Source of the DNA: RFPW01 sp040401595
GTDB taxonomy: Bacteria; Pseudomonadota; Gammaproteobacteria; Burkholderiales; Burkholderiaceae_E
Direction: 5' to 3'
Assembly (NCBI GenBank): GCA_040401595.1
Contig: JBBAOE010000009.1
Coordinates: 1 to 64,000, forward strand
DNA length: 64,000 nucleotides
How positions within the stretch are numbered: position 1 is the stretch's first letter; every line of letters starts with the position of its first letter. The notes beneath the pieces were generated by a model that saw nothing but the letters and a program-made list of their open reading frames with translations, was not told where the DNA came from and made no database searches. Made by a program: the position numbers and the translations under genes. Positions 15,266 to 22,138 of the stretch are shown one piece after another.

Positions 15266-16279
15266 TCAGGACCGCTGCATCCAGCGGGCAACGTCTCTCG
15301 CAAAATAGGTCAGGACGCCCGCTGCGCCCGCGCGCCGGAATGCCAGCAAGGATTCCAGGGCAACGGCCTGTTCGTCGAGCCAGCCGTTGGCGCCTGCCGC
15401 CTTGATCATGGCGTATTCACCGCTGACCTGATAGGCAAACGTCGGGACGCCAAATCGCTCGGAGACGCGCCGGACGATGTCCAGATAGGGCATCCCGGGT
15501 TTTACCATCACCATGTCCGCGCCCTGTTCGAGGTCGAGTGCAACTTCGCGCAAGGCTTCATCGGAGTTGGCAGGGTCCATCTGGTAGGTTTTTTTGTCGG
15601 CTTTGCCCAAGTTGGAGGCCGAGCCCACCGCATCCCGGAATGGGCCGTAGAAGGCAGACGCATATTTCGCGGCATACGACATGATCCGGGTGTGAATCTG
15701 CCGGTCACGCTCGAGCGCGTCGCGAATCGCCCCGATCCGTCCGTCCATCATGTCGGACGGTGCGACGATGTCGACACCGGCCGCAGCCTGCACGCGGGCC
15801 TGTTCGACCAGGATGGCAACCGTCTGATCATTGAGCACGTAGCCGTGTTCGTCGAGCACGCCATCCTGGCCGTGGCTGGTGTAGGGATCGAGTGCGACGT
15901 CGGTGAGCAGACCGAGTTGCGGGAAGTGCGCCTTGAGTGTCCGGACAACGCGCGGGACCAACCCGTCCGGATCCGTGGCAGCACGCCCGTCTGGGGTTTT
16001 GAGCGCCGTGTCGATCACCGGAAAAAGCGCCAGCACGGGGATACCGAGCGCCACGCATTCTTCGGCTACTGGCAGTAGTCGGTCGAGCGAGCGGCGCTCG
16101 ACACCGGGCATGGACGCGACGGTTTCGATCCGCTGCTCACCATCGAGCACGAAGACCGGATAGATGAGGTCGGCGGCGCTGAGTCTGTGCTCGGCGACGA
16201 GGCGGCGACTCCAGTCATCGTGGCGCAGGCGGCGGGGACGTTGGCGCAGGAATTGGGGGTGGTTATCGGGGAAACTCAT
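15266..16279 (-). CDS. hemB: Delta-aminolevulinic acid dehydratase (porphobilinogen synthase)
   Basis: The 337-residue product (start MSFPDNHPQFLRQRPRRLR; an in-frame extension to 16372 is not family-like) condenses two 5-aminolevulinate molecules to porphobilinogen in heme synthesis. Seen: the motif VALDPYTSHGQDG, the YGPFRDAVGSASNLGKADKK active-site segment and the Schiff-base lysine in MVKPGMPYLD. The zinc-binding cysteine cluster is replaced by Ala/Asp/Thr, which marks the magnesium-type enzyme. It overlaps the engB 3' end by 17 bp, suggesting an engB-hemB transcript. Confidence 0.95.
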   Translation of the reverse strand: MSFPDNHPQFLRQRPRRLRHDDWSRRLVAEHRLSAADLIYPVFVLDGEQRIETVASMPGVERRSLDRLLPVAEECVALGIPVLALFPVIDTALKTPDGRAATDPDGLVPRVVRTLKAHFPQLGLLTDVALDPYTSHGQDGVLDEHGYVLNDQTVAILVEQARVQAAAGVDIVAPSDMMDGRIGAIRDALERDRQIHTRIMSYAAKYASAFYGPFRDAVGSASNLGKADKKTYQMDPANSDEALREVALDLEQGADMVMVKPGMPYLDIVRRVSERFGVPTFAYQVSGEYAMIKAAGANGWLDEQAVALESLLAFRRAGAAGVLTYFARDVARWMQRS

Positions 16280-17018
16280 GCTGTGTTGCCGGATCGGTTG
16301 GGCTGGTTGGGAAATCGCTGCTGGGATCGGTCGGAGGATGGTCGGTTGGCGCAGATTGCGCGACGCCGGCATCGATGGCAGGCGCTGAGTCCAGATCCTG
16401 CGTCAAGCGGTAGAAAGCTGCAATCCGGTCAGACGCTTCCTCCAGACCGATGCGATGGCTTGAGGAGAATAAGACCAGATCGAACTGACGTCTGGGGTGG
16501 CGAAGTGCGAGTTCGGCGCGTACCGCCCGCAGCGCCGCCTGCTGCTGGTTGCGCCCGAGCTTGTCGGCCTTGGTGAGTAAGCCGAGCACGGGGATCGTGG
16601 TGGGCGTCCAGGCCAGCAGTCCGTGGTCGAGTGCGGTGACGCCGCGCCGGATATCGAGCATCAGCACGACGGCGACCAGGGGTTGACGGTTGCGCAGATA
16701 ATCGCCGGCCAGTCCGACCCAGCTGTCGCGCACCGCACCAGGCGCGGTGGCGTACCCATACCCTGGCATGTCCACCAAAAACCCGCTGGGTTGATCCTGG
16801 GGACCGATTGCAAAGAAATTCAGAGCCTGGGTGCGTCCCGGCATTCGGCTCGCAAAGGCAAGACGGCGCCGGTTGCACAGGACATTCAGTGCAGAGGATT
16901 TGCCCGCATTCGATCGGCCCGCGAAGGCAACCTCCGGCAGGCCGTCGTTGGGCAGTTGGCGCATTTGCGCCACGGTCGTGGTGAAGCGGGCGCTCGCCAG
17001 CAGGGTCATGGCCGGCAT
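16263..17018 (-). CDS. engB: Ribosome biogenesis GTP-binding protein YsxC/EngB
   Basis: A TRAFAC-class GTPase implicated in 50S assembly and cell division. Motifs from the 17018 start: G1 GRSNAGKSS (residues 34-42; Ala replaces the more common Val), G3 DMPGYGYA, G4 TKADK. The core ends near residue 205. It is followed by a roughly 45-residue Pro/Thr/Asp-rich tail not found in the E. coli protein. Start is uncertain: M at 17018 or 17009 (MTLLASARF, closest to the family). The gene overlaps hemB and is divergent from the cytochrome c gene. Confidence 0.93.
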   Translation of the reverse strand: MPAMTLLASARFTTTVAQMRQLPNDGLPEVAFAGRSNAGKSSALNVLCNRRRLAFASRMPGRTQALNFFAIGPQDQPSGFLVDMPGYGYATAPGAVRDSWVGLAGDYLRNRQPLVAVVLMLDIRRGVTALDHGLLAWTPTTIPVLGLLTKADKLGRNQQQAALRAVRAELALRHPRRQFDLVLFSSSHRIGLEEASDRIAAFYRLTQDLDSAPAIDAGVAQSAPTDHPPTDPSSDFPTSPTDPATQHEFPR

Positions 17019-17040
17019 GGCTCCGGAAAGGAAGGCCCTA

Positions 17041-17079
17041 TTGTACAATTGGCAGTGGTCATGGCTACAGACTTTATAT
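17041..17079. promoter_or_regulatory. Divergent promoter region engB / cytochrome c4
   Basis: The stretch between engB and the cytochrome gene contains the perfect palindrome TTGTACAA (17041-17048). On the + strand it has TTGGCA (17049-17054) and an AT-rich -10-like TTTATA (17073-17078) at an 18-bp spacing. On the - strand TACAAT within the palindrome resembles a -10. Assignment is tentative. Confidence 0.35.
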
Positions 17080-17119
17080 CGTAGCTTTGGTTTTTAAGGC
17101 CTTGTGCTTGGAGCACTGC

Positions 17120-17770
17120 ATGATTCGCCTGAATGTGATGAAGTCGTTGGTCGTCTGGTCGTTCGGTCTGATGACCGGAGTGGTGTTGGCCGCTCCCGCT
17201 ACCCCGATGAAAGCCGATCCGATCGCTGGGCAGAAGGTGGCTGAGCAGGTCTGTGCCGCATGTCATGCGGCGGATGGCAACAGTACGTCACCGGCTAATC
17301 CAAAGCTCGCTGGCCAGCATGCGGATTATCTGGCCAAGCAACTGAATAACTTTCGGGTGCAGGCACCGGCAACCACCGCCGAGCGACAGAACGCCGTGAT
17401 GGCGGGGTTTGCCGCCACGCTGTCGGAGGCCGACATGCGTAACGTGGCCAGTTGGTTTGAGTCGCAAAAACTCAAGCCCGCCGTCGCCCGGGACAAGGTG
17501 CTCTCGGACGCCGGACAACAGATTTACCGGCGCGGGATTCCGGAAAAAAATGTCCCTGCTTGCGCCGGGTGCCATGCCTCCAATGGCGCCGGGATGCCGG
17601 CCCAGTTTCCGCGTCTCCAAGGGCAATATGCCGACTACACGGAGTCGCAGTTGTTGGGAATGCGACAAGGTGGGGTGCGGCGTAACAGCGCGCAAATGAC
17701 CGCGATCGCGACCCGTATGACCGATCGCGAGATCAAGGCAGTGGCTGATTACGTGGCTGGTTTGCGCTGA
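17120..17770 (+). CDS. Diheme cytochrome c4-type protein
   Basis: A 216-residue periplasmic electron carrier. The first about 25 residues form a signal peptide (KSLVVWSFGLMTGVVLAAPA). Two class I heme sites follow: CAACH at residues 45-49 and CAGCH at 148-152, each with a downstream Met that could be the sixth ligand, giving the two-domain c4 architecture. The start is chosen by a GGAG site 6 bp upstream. Cytochrome c4 passes electrons to terminal oxidases. In Burkholderia it is normally followed by resB and ccsA for cytochrome maturation; here msrP begins 5 bp later. Confidence 0.92.
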   Translation: MIRLNVMKSLVVWSFGLMTGVVLAAPATPMKADPIAGQKVAEQVCAACHAADGNSTSPANPKLAGQHADYLAKQLNNFRVQAPATTAERQNAVMAGFAATLSEADMRNVASWFESQKLKPAVARDKVLSDAGQQIYRRGIPEKNVPACAGCHASNGAGMPAQFPRLQGQYADYTESQLLGMRQGGVRRNSAQMTAIATRMTDREIKAVADYVAGLR

Positions 17771-17775
17771 CCCAG

Positions 17776-18756
17776 ATGCGGATTCCCGCTCATTCGCCTG
17801 CAACGCCCCTCGCGTCGGAGATCACGCCCAGGGTGCTGTTTGAGCGGAGGCGTCTGTTGTTGCAGGCAAGCGCGGCTGGTCTGGCACATGTGCCTGCCGC
17901 CTGGCTGACCGAGGCTTCAGCACAAACCGTCGCTCCAGCTGGGACCGGGTTGATGCCCCTGCCCGCCCGTCCCGGGCCCTATGCGACGATGGAAAAGCCA
18001 ACGTCGTATCGGGACGTGACTTCGTATAACAACTTTTACGAATTTGGTACCGGCAAGGACGACCCCGAGCGCAATGCCCGCAACTTCAAGGTGCGGCCCT
18101 GGACGGTTGAGGTCGGCGGTGAGGTGGCGCGGGCGCGTACGTTTGACTTGGACGAACTCCTGCGTCTGGCCCCGATGGAAGAGCGCGTTTACCGCATGCG
18201 CTGCGTGGAGGGCTGGTCGATGGTCATTCCCTGGGTCGGATTCCCGTTTGCGGAACTGGCCCGGCGGGTCGAACCCACCGCTCAGGCCAAGTACGTCGAA
18301 TTCACATCGCTGGCGGACCCGAAGCAAATGGTGGGGGTCCATCGTAAAGTCCTGGATTGGCCCTACATCGAGGGCCTGCGTCTGGATGAGGCCATGAATC
18401 CGCTGACACTGCTGGGTTTTGGACTCTATGGTGAAGTGCTGCCCAATCAGAACGGCGCGCCCGTGCGTTTGATCGTGCCGTGGAAATATGGCTTCAAAAG
18501 CGCCAAGTCGCTGGTGCGGATTCGATTCGTGCGGGAACAACCCATGACGAGCTGGTTGCGCAGTGCGCCCCAGGAGTATGGGTTTTATGCCAATGTGAAT
18601 CCCGATGTCGATCACCCCCGCTGGTCCCAGGCGACCGAGCGGCGTATTGGTGAGGATGGTTTCTTGCAGAAGAAACGTCGGACTCTGCCGTTTAACGGCT
18701 ACGCCGAACAGGTGGCTTCGCTCTACAGCGGCATGGACTTGCGGCGCCTGTTTTAA
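17776..18756 (+). CDS. msrP: Protein-methionine-sulfoxide reductase catalytic subunit MsrP
   Basis: A 326-residue molybdopterin oxidoreductase (YedY family) that repairs oxidised methionines in periplasmic proteins. Seen: the family signature SEITPRVLFERRRLLLQASA, which includes the twin-arginine export motif; cleavage probably near ASAQT (about residue 50); and the molybdenum-ligating Cys143 in YRMRCVEGWSMVIPW. The membrane heme partner MsrQ, which normally follows, is absent from this position. A hairpin follows the gene. Located 5 bp after the cytochrome gene, so probably cotranscribed. Confidence 0.94.
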   Translation: MRIPAHSPATPLASEITPRVLFERRRLLLQASAAGLAHVPAAWLTEASAQTVAPAGTGLMPLPARPGPYATMEKPTSYRDVTSYNNFYEFGTGKDDPERNARNFKVRPWTVEVGGEVARARTFDLDELLRLAPMEERVYRMRCVEGWSMVIPWVGFPFAELARRVEPTAQAKYVEFTSLADPKQMVGVHRKVLDWPYIEGLRLDEAMNPLTLLGFGLYGEVLPNQNGAPVRLIVPWKYGFKSAKSLVRIRFVREQPMTSWLRSAPQEYGFYANVNPDVDHPRWSQATERRIGEDGFLQKKRRTLPFNGYAEQVASLYSGMDLRRLF

Positions 18757-18765
18757 TCCACCCCG

Positions 18766-18782
18766 CTCTGACCACGTCAGAG
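18766..18782 (+). terminator. Hairpin after msrP
   Basis: CTCTGAC (18766-18772) and GTCAGAG (18776-18782) form a perfect 7-bp stem with a CAC loop, 10 bp after the msrP stop, followed by a short GTTTAGG. A likely end of the cytochrome-msrP transcript. The remaining 120 bp before the next gene contains no supported gene. Confidence 0.55.
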
Positions 18783-18902
18783 GTTTAGGAATCCGCGCGC
18801 CAGCGTGACATGCTGGTCGCGGTCTTCGAGCGCTGCCTCCCAACATACACCGTTCTTGGCCGCCCGCTCACGGGTTCGGTCTTCCTTCAAGGGGAATGGT
18901 CT

Positions 18903-20198
18903 ATGCATACCGTTAAGGTCTATGGGCGTTCTGGACGACCGCTGCGGGGAGCCATCTCGCGGATGCTGGTGCTCCTCGCAATCCCGGCACTGTTGTCGAT
19001 CACCGGTTGTGGCGGCGGCACCTCGGACGGCATGTCCGCCGTTGGAACGTCGACGGCAACCATCAAGGCGGCGACGGTGACCTATGGTCGGGTCACGGGC
19101 GTTGCCGCCCCGTTATCCAGTGCGACCGCGGGCGCTGCGGGAGGCGTGACAATCAACGGCGTTCGCTACGATGACTCGAATGCGGCCTATGCCGATGACC
19201 TCGGAGCGGTGCTCACGGCCAGGCAGATTGGCCTTGGCATGATGGTCGCTGTCGAAGGCGATGTTGATTCAGGCGGCTCGAGTGGGGTGGCCCGCCGGAT
19301 TGTCGTGGTGGACGACATTGTGGCGCCGCTCGTGGATGTCGATCTGGTGGGCAGAACCGTCACGGTGCCTGGCGCACGGGCCCAGGTCGACGCAACAACG
19401 GTCCTCGTGGGGGTGAGTTCGCTTGAAGCACTGAGTGCTCATCGGGGTGAAGTAGTCGTTATCCACGGCCCTCTGACCGATTCGGGCGTGATCAGCGCGA
19501 CCCGGATCGAGTTGCGGGGTGCACCAACGGACGGCATGTGGTTCAAGGGCCGCGGCGTGGTCCGCAACCTCATTCCCGCCCTGACCGACTTTGAGTTGGG
19601 TCCGCAGGGCGCCCAGGCCGCGGTGTGTTACTGCCACAGCTTGCGTGATCCGGCCGACCCTGCCATTGGCGAAGGGCGGATGATCCGGGTCTGGTCACTG
19701 ACCAGTCCGGTCGTCGGGACGACCAAGCTCTGGGTGTCCGACAAGGCCCGCGTGATGGGTACGCCCGTCATTGGCACCAACGCCCACGTCGAGGTGGACG
19801 GGATCTGGCAGTCCGTGCTGGGTCCGGGGGTCGACGCGAGCGCCAGTGGTCAGATTGGCGCCTACCCGATTGATCTCTCGGCGCTGAGCCCGGACCGGAT
19901 GATCCGACCGGTGGCCGGACAGTACGTGGCCATCAAGGGAAGCTGGCTAAACGGCCGATTGGTCGCGACACGGGCGAGCATTCTGAGCCCCGCTGAACTG
20001 GCGAAGGTGCAATTGACCGGTGTGCTCCAGAGTCTGGCCAACGGATTTTGGAAGCTGGGCAGCGACTCGATCGCGTTTGATTCGGCTCAGTTCGAGAGCG
20101 GAAACCTCCAGAGTCTGGCACCGGGCGTGAAAGTCATCGTCGATGCGACGCTCACCGATCGCGGTTTGCGTGCCGATCGGGTACAGTTGCGCCCCTGA
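18903..20198 (+). CDS. DUF5666-like lipoprotein
   Basis: A 431-residue predicted lipoprotein. The start MHTVKVYGRSGRPLRGAISR follows a purine-rich AAGGGGAA site. It is followed by a hydrophobic stretch and the lipobox SITGC, with Gly after the Cys. The mature part consists of repeated beta-rich units with patterns such as MMVAVEGDVDSGG and HRGEVVVIHGPLTDSGVISA that resemble DUF5666. No enzyme motif is visible. It is probably anchored in the outer or inner membrane facing the periplasm. It converges with lysA, 4 bp away. Function unknown. Confidence 0.75.
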   Translation: MHTVKVYGRSGRPLRGAISRMLVLLAIPALLSITGCGGGTSDGMSAVGTSTATIKAATVTYGRVTGVAAPLSSATAGAAGGVTINGVRYDDSNAAYADDLGAVLTARQIGLGMMVAVEGDVDSGGSSGVARRIVVVDDIVAPLVDVDLVGRTVTVPGARAQVDATTVLVGVSSLEALSAHRGEVVVIHGPLTDSGVISATRIELRGAPTDGMWFKGRGVVRNLIPALTDFELGPQGAQAAVCYCHSLRDPADPAIGEGRMIRVWSLTSPVVGTTKLWVSDKARVMGTPVIGTNAHVEVDGIWQSVLGPGVDASASGQIGAYPIDLSALSPDRMIRPVAGQYVAIKGSWLNGRLVATRASILSPAELAKVQLTGVLQSLANGFWKLGSDSIAFDSAQFESGNLQSLAPGVKVIVDATLTDRGLRADRVQLRP

Positions 20199-20202
20199 GC
20201 GC

Positions 20203-21486
20203 TCAGGCTGGGGGAAGCGGGCGCTCGCTGGCAAACAGTTCCTGGACCGACTCGCGCGGGCGGGCGACATGGACCCGGGCGCCGTCCACGAGAACTTCAG
20301 CGGGGCGCGCCCGGGTGTTGTAGTTGGAGGCCATGGTCATCCCATAGGCACCGGCGCAGCCAATCGCCAGCAAGTCATCTTCGGCCAGGGCGAGCGCGCG
20401 CGCGCGCGCCAGCCAGTCGCCGCTTTCGCACACCGGCCCGACCAGGTCGTATGCCTGAATTGGCCGATCGTGTCGGGCGACAACGGCCTGAACCGGATGC
20501 CAGGCCTCATAGAGAGCTGGGCGCATGAGGTCGTTCATGGCGGCATCGACAACGGCAAAGTGCCTTGAACCGTTGTCTTTGAGATACTCCACCCGGGTCA
20601 GCAAGAGGCCGGCTTCGGCGACGAGGGCACGGCCAAACTCGAAGATCACCTCAACGTTGGCCCGGTTCGGGTGAACACTGCGCCACCGATCGACGCGATC
20701 GAGCAGCTGGGTCAAAAATTCGCCCCGATCCGGTGGCGTTTCGCTGTCGTACCGAATCCCGAGCCCGCCGCCGAGGTCGAGGTGTTGCAGAGCGATTCCG
20801 TCGGATTCGAGGAGATCGGCCAGTGCCAGCACCCGATCCAGCGCATCGAGAAACGGCGCCGCCTCGACAATCTGGGAGCCGATATGGCAATCGATGCCGA
20901 GGATTTCGATGCCCTTCAGACCGGCTGCGTGGGCGTAGACCGCGCGTACCCGGTCGTGGGCGATGCCGAACTTATTTTCCTTCAATCCGGTTGAGATATA
21001 CGGGTGGGTGCCCGCGTCGACATCCGGATTGACGCGGATCGAAATCGGCGCGCGCCGCCCGAGCGCGCGGGCGATGGTGTCAATCCGGTCGAGTTCTGCT
21101 TCGCTCTCCACATTGAAGCATTTCACCCCAATCTCAAGCGCCCGGCGGATTTCGGTTCGGCTCTTGCCGACACCGGAGAAGACGATCCGGGCCGGGTCGG
21201 CGCCAACCGCGAGCGCGCGCTCCAGTTCTCCGCCCGAGACGATATCGAATCCAGCCCCTTGGCGGGCCAGAAGATCGAGCACGGCGAGGTTGGAGTTGGC
21301 CTTCATGGCGAAGCACAACAGGACGCCCCGCCCGGCGGCCGCGCGGGCGAAGCTGTTGAATGCCGCTTCAATTGCTGCGCGCGAGTAGACGTAGGTTGGC
21401 GTCCCGAATTCTTGCGCGATCGCGGTCAACGCGACCTGCTCGCAGTGGAGCGTGCCATTGAGGCTGATGAAGGACACCGGGTTCAT
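20203..21486 (-). CDS. lysA: Diaminopimelate decarboxylase
   Basis: The 427-residue PLP enzyme makes L-lysine from meso-diaminopimelate. PLP lysine is Lys62 in CFAMKANSNLAVL. Other conserved parts are GFDIVSGGELERAL, GIDCHIGSQI, LDLGGGLGIRY and GPVCESGDWLA (the catalytic Cys and PLP-contact region). Length is normal. Its start overlaps the stop of lptM by four bases, so the pair is translationally coupled. Confidence 0.96.
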   Translation of the reverse strand: MNPVSFISLNGTLHCEQVALTAIAQEFGTPTYVYSRAAIEAAFNSFARAAAGRGVLLCFAMKANSNLAVLDLLARQGAGFDIVSGGELERALAVGADPARIVFSGVGKSRTEIRRALEIGVKCFNVESEAELDRIDTIARALGRRAPISIRVNPDVDAGTHPYISTGLKENKFGIAHDRVRAVYAHAAGLKGIEILGIDCHIGSQIVEAAPFLDALDRVLALADLLESDGIALQHLDLGGGLGIRYDSETPPDRGEFLTQLLDRVDRWRSVHPNRANVEVIFEFGRALVAEAGLLLTRVEYLKDNGSRHFAVVDAAMNDLMRPALYEAWHPVQAVVARHDRPIQAYDLVGPVCESGDWLARARALALAEDDLLAIGCAGAYGMTMASNYNTRARPAEVLVDGARVHVARPRESVQELFASERPLPPA

Positions 21487-21749
21487 GGACGGCTCTGCAG
21501 CGTAGGTTCCAAGCGCAGCGGGGCTGGCTCGGTGGTTTCTGGGGGCAAGGTGGAGATTCGGGCCGGGTCTCGTGGGCGCTGACGAGCAGGGGCGGTTCCG
21601 GCCGATTGAGGGCCCTCGGCAGCGCCTGCGGCGCGATCAGCCGGGGGCGGCGCCAAGCGCAATGGGCCCCGCTGTCCACAGCCGAAGGTCCCGGTGACGA
21701 ACAGACAGGACAACCCGCAGGCTAGAATCAAGCGAACGCCACTGAGCAT
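21483..21749 (-). CDS. lptM: LptM (YifL)-like small lipoprotein
   Basis: An 88-residue lipoprotein: hydrophobic signal SGVRLILACGLSCLFVTGTF followed by the lipobox Cys in FGCGQRGPLRL. The CGQ-x-GPL motif immediately after the lipid-bearing Cys is the signature of LptM, which in E. coli assists LPS translocon (LptDE) assembly. The C-terminal half is Pro/Ala/Arg-rich. Adjacent to lysA and divergent from cyaY, the conserved arrangement. A longer frame up to 21836 is not signal-like at its start. Confidence 0.85.
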   Translation of the reverse strand: MLSGVRLILACGLSCLFVTGTFGCGQRGPLRLAPPPADRAAGAAEGPQSAGTAPARQRPRDPARISTLPPETTEPAPLRLEPTLQSRP

Positions 21750-21763
21750 CGATCGAGAATACC

Positions 21764-22108
21764 ATGAGCTTTTTTGCGGATGAGGCCAGCTTTCTGACCG
21801 CGGTCGACCGGGTTTTCGCGGCGATTGAACGTGCATTGGATGCCAGCGGGCTCGATGTCGATAGCGCCCGCCAGGGGGCGGTCCTGGAGATCGGATTCGA
21901 CGATGGCTCGCGCGTCATCCTCAATGCGCAGGCGCCACTGCACGAGATCTGGCTCGCATCGCGCAGCGGTGGCCGGCATTTTCGAGCGTCCGCGAACGGG
22001 CTCTGGAGCGATACCCGCTCGGGCGCGCCTCTGACCGACGAGCTGGCGGCCGCGCTGAGTCTGCATAGTGGTCAGCCAGTGGCCCTGAGGGCTGACTTGC
22101 TGCGTTGA
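21764..22108 (+). CDS. cyaY: Iron-sulfur cluster assembly protein CyaY (frataxin)
   Basis: A 114-residue frataxin homologue. It has the N-terminal acidic helix (MSFFADEASFLTAVDRVFAA) and strands with VLEIGFDDGSRVILNAQAP, HEIWLASRSGGRHF and WSDTRSGAPL, which is the frataxin core. Frataxin binds iron and modulates IscS-dependent Fe-S assembly. It is divergent from lptM (14 bp) and convergent with mrcA. Confidence 0.94.
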   Translation: MSFFADEASFLTAVDRVFAAIERALDASGLDVDSARQGAVLEIGFDDGSRVILNAQAPLHEIWLASRSGGRHFRASANGLWSDTRSGAPLTDELAAALSLHSGQPVALRADLLR

Positions 22109-22138
22109 ACTGCGGTGTTGAGCTGCGGGACCTGCGCC

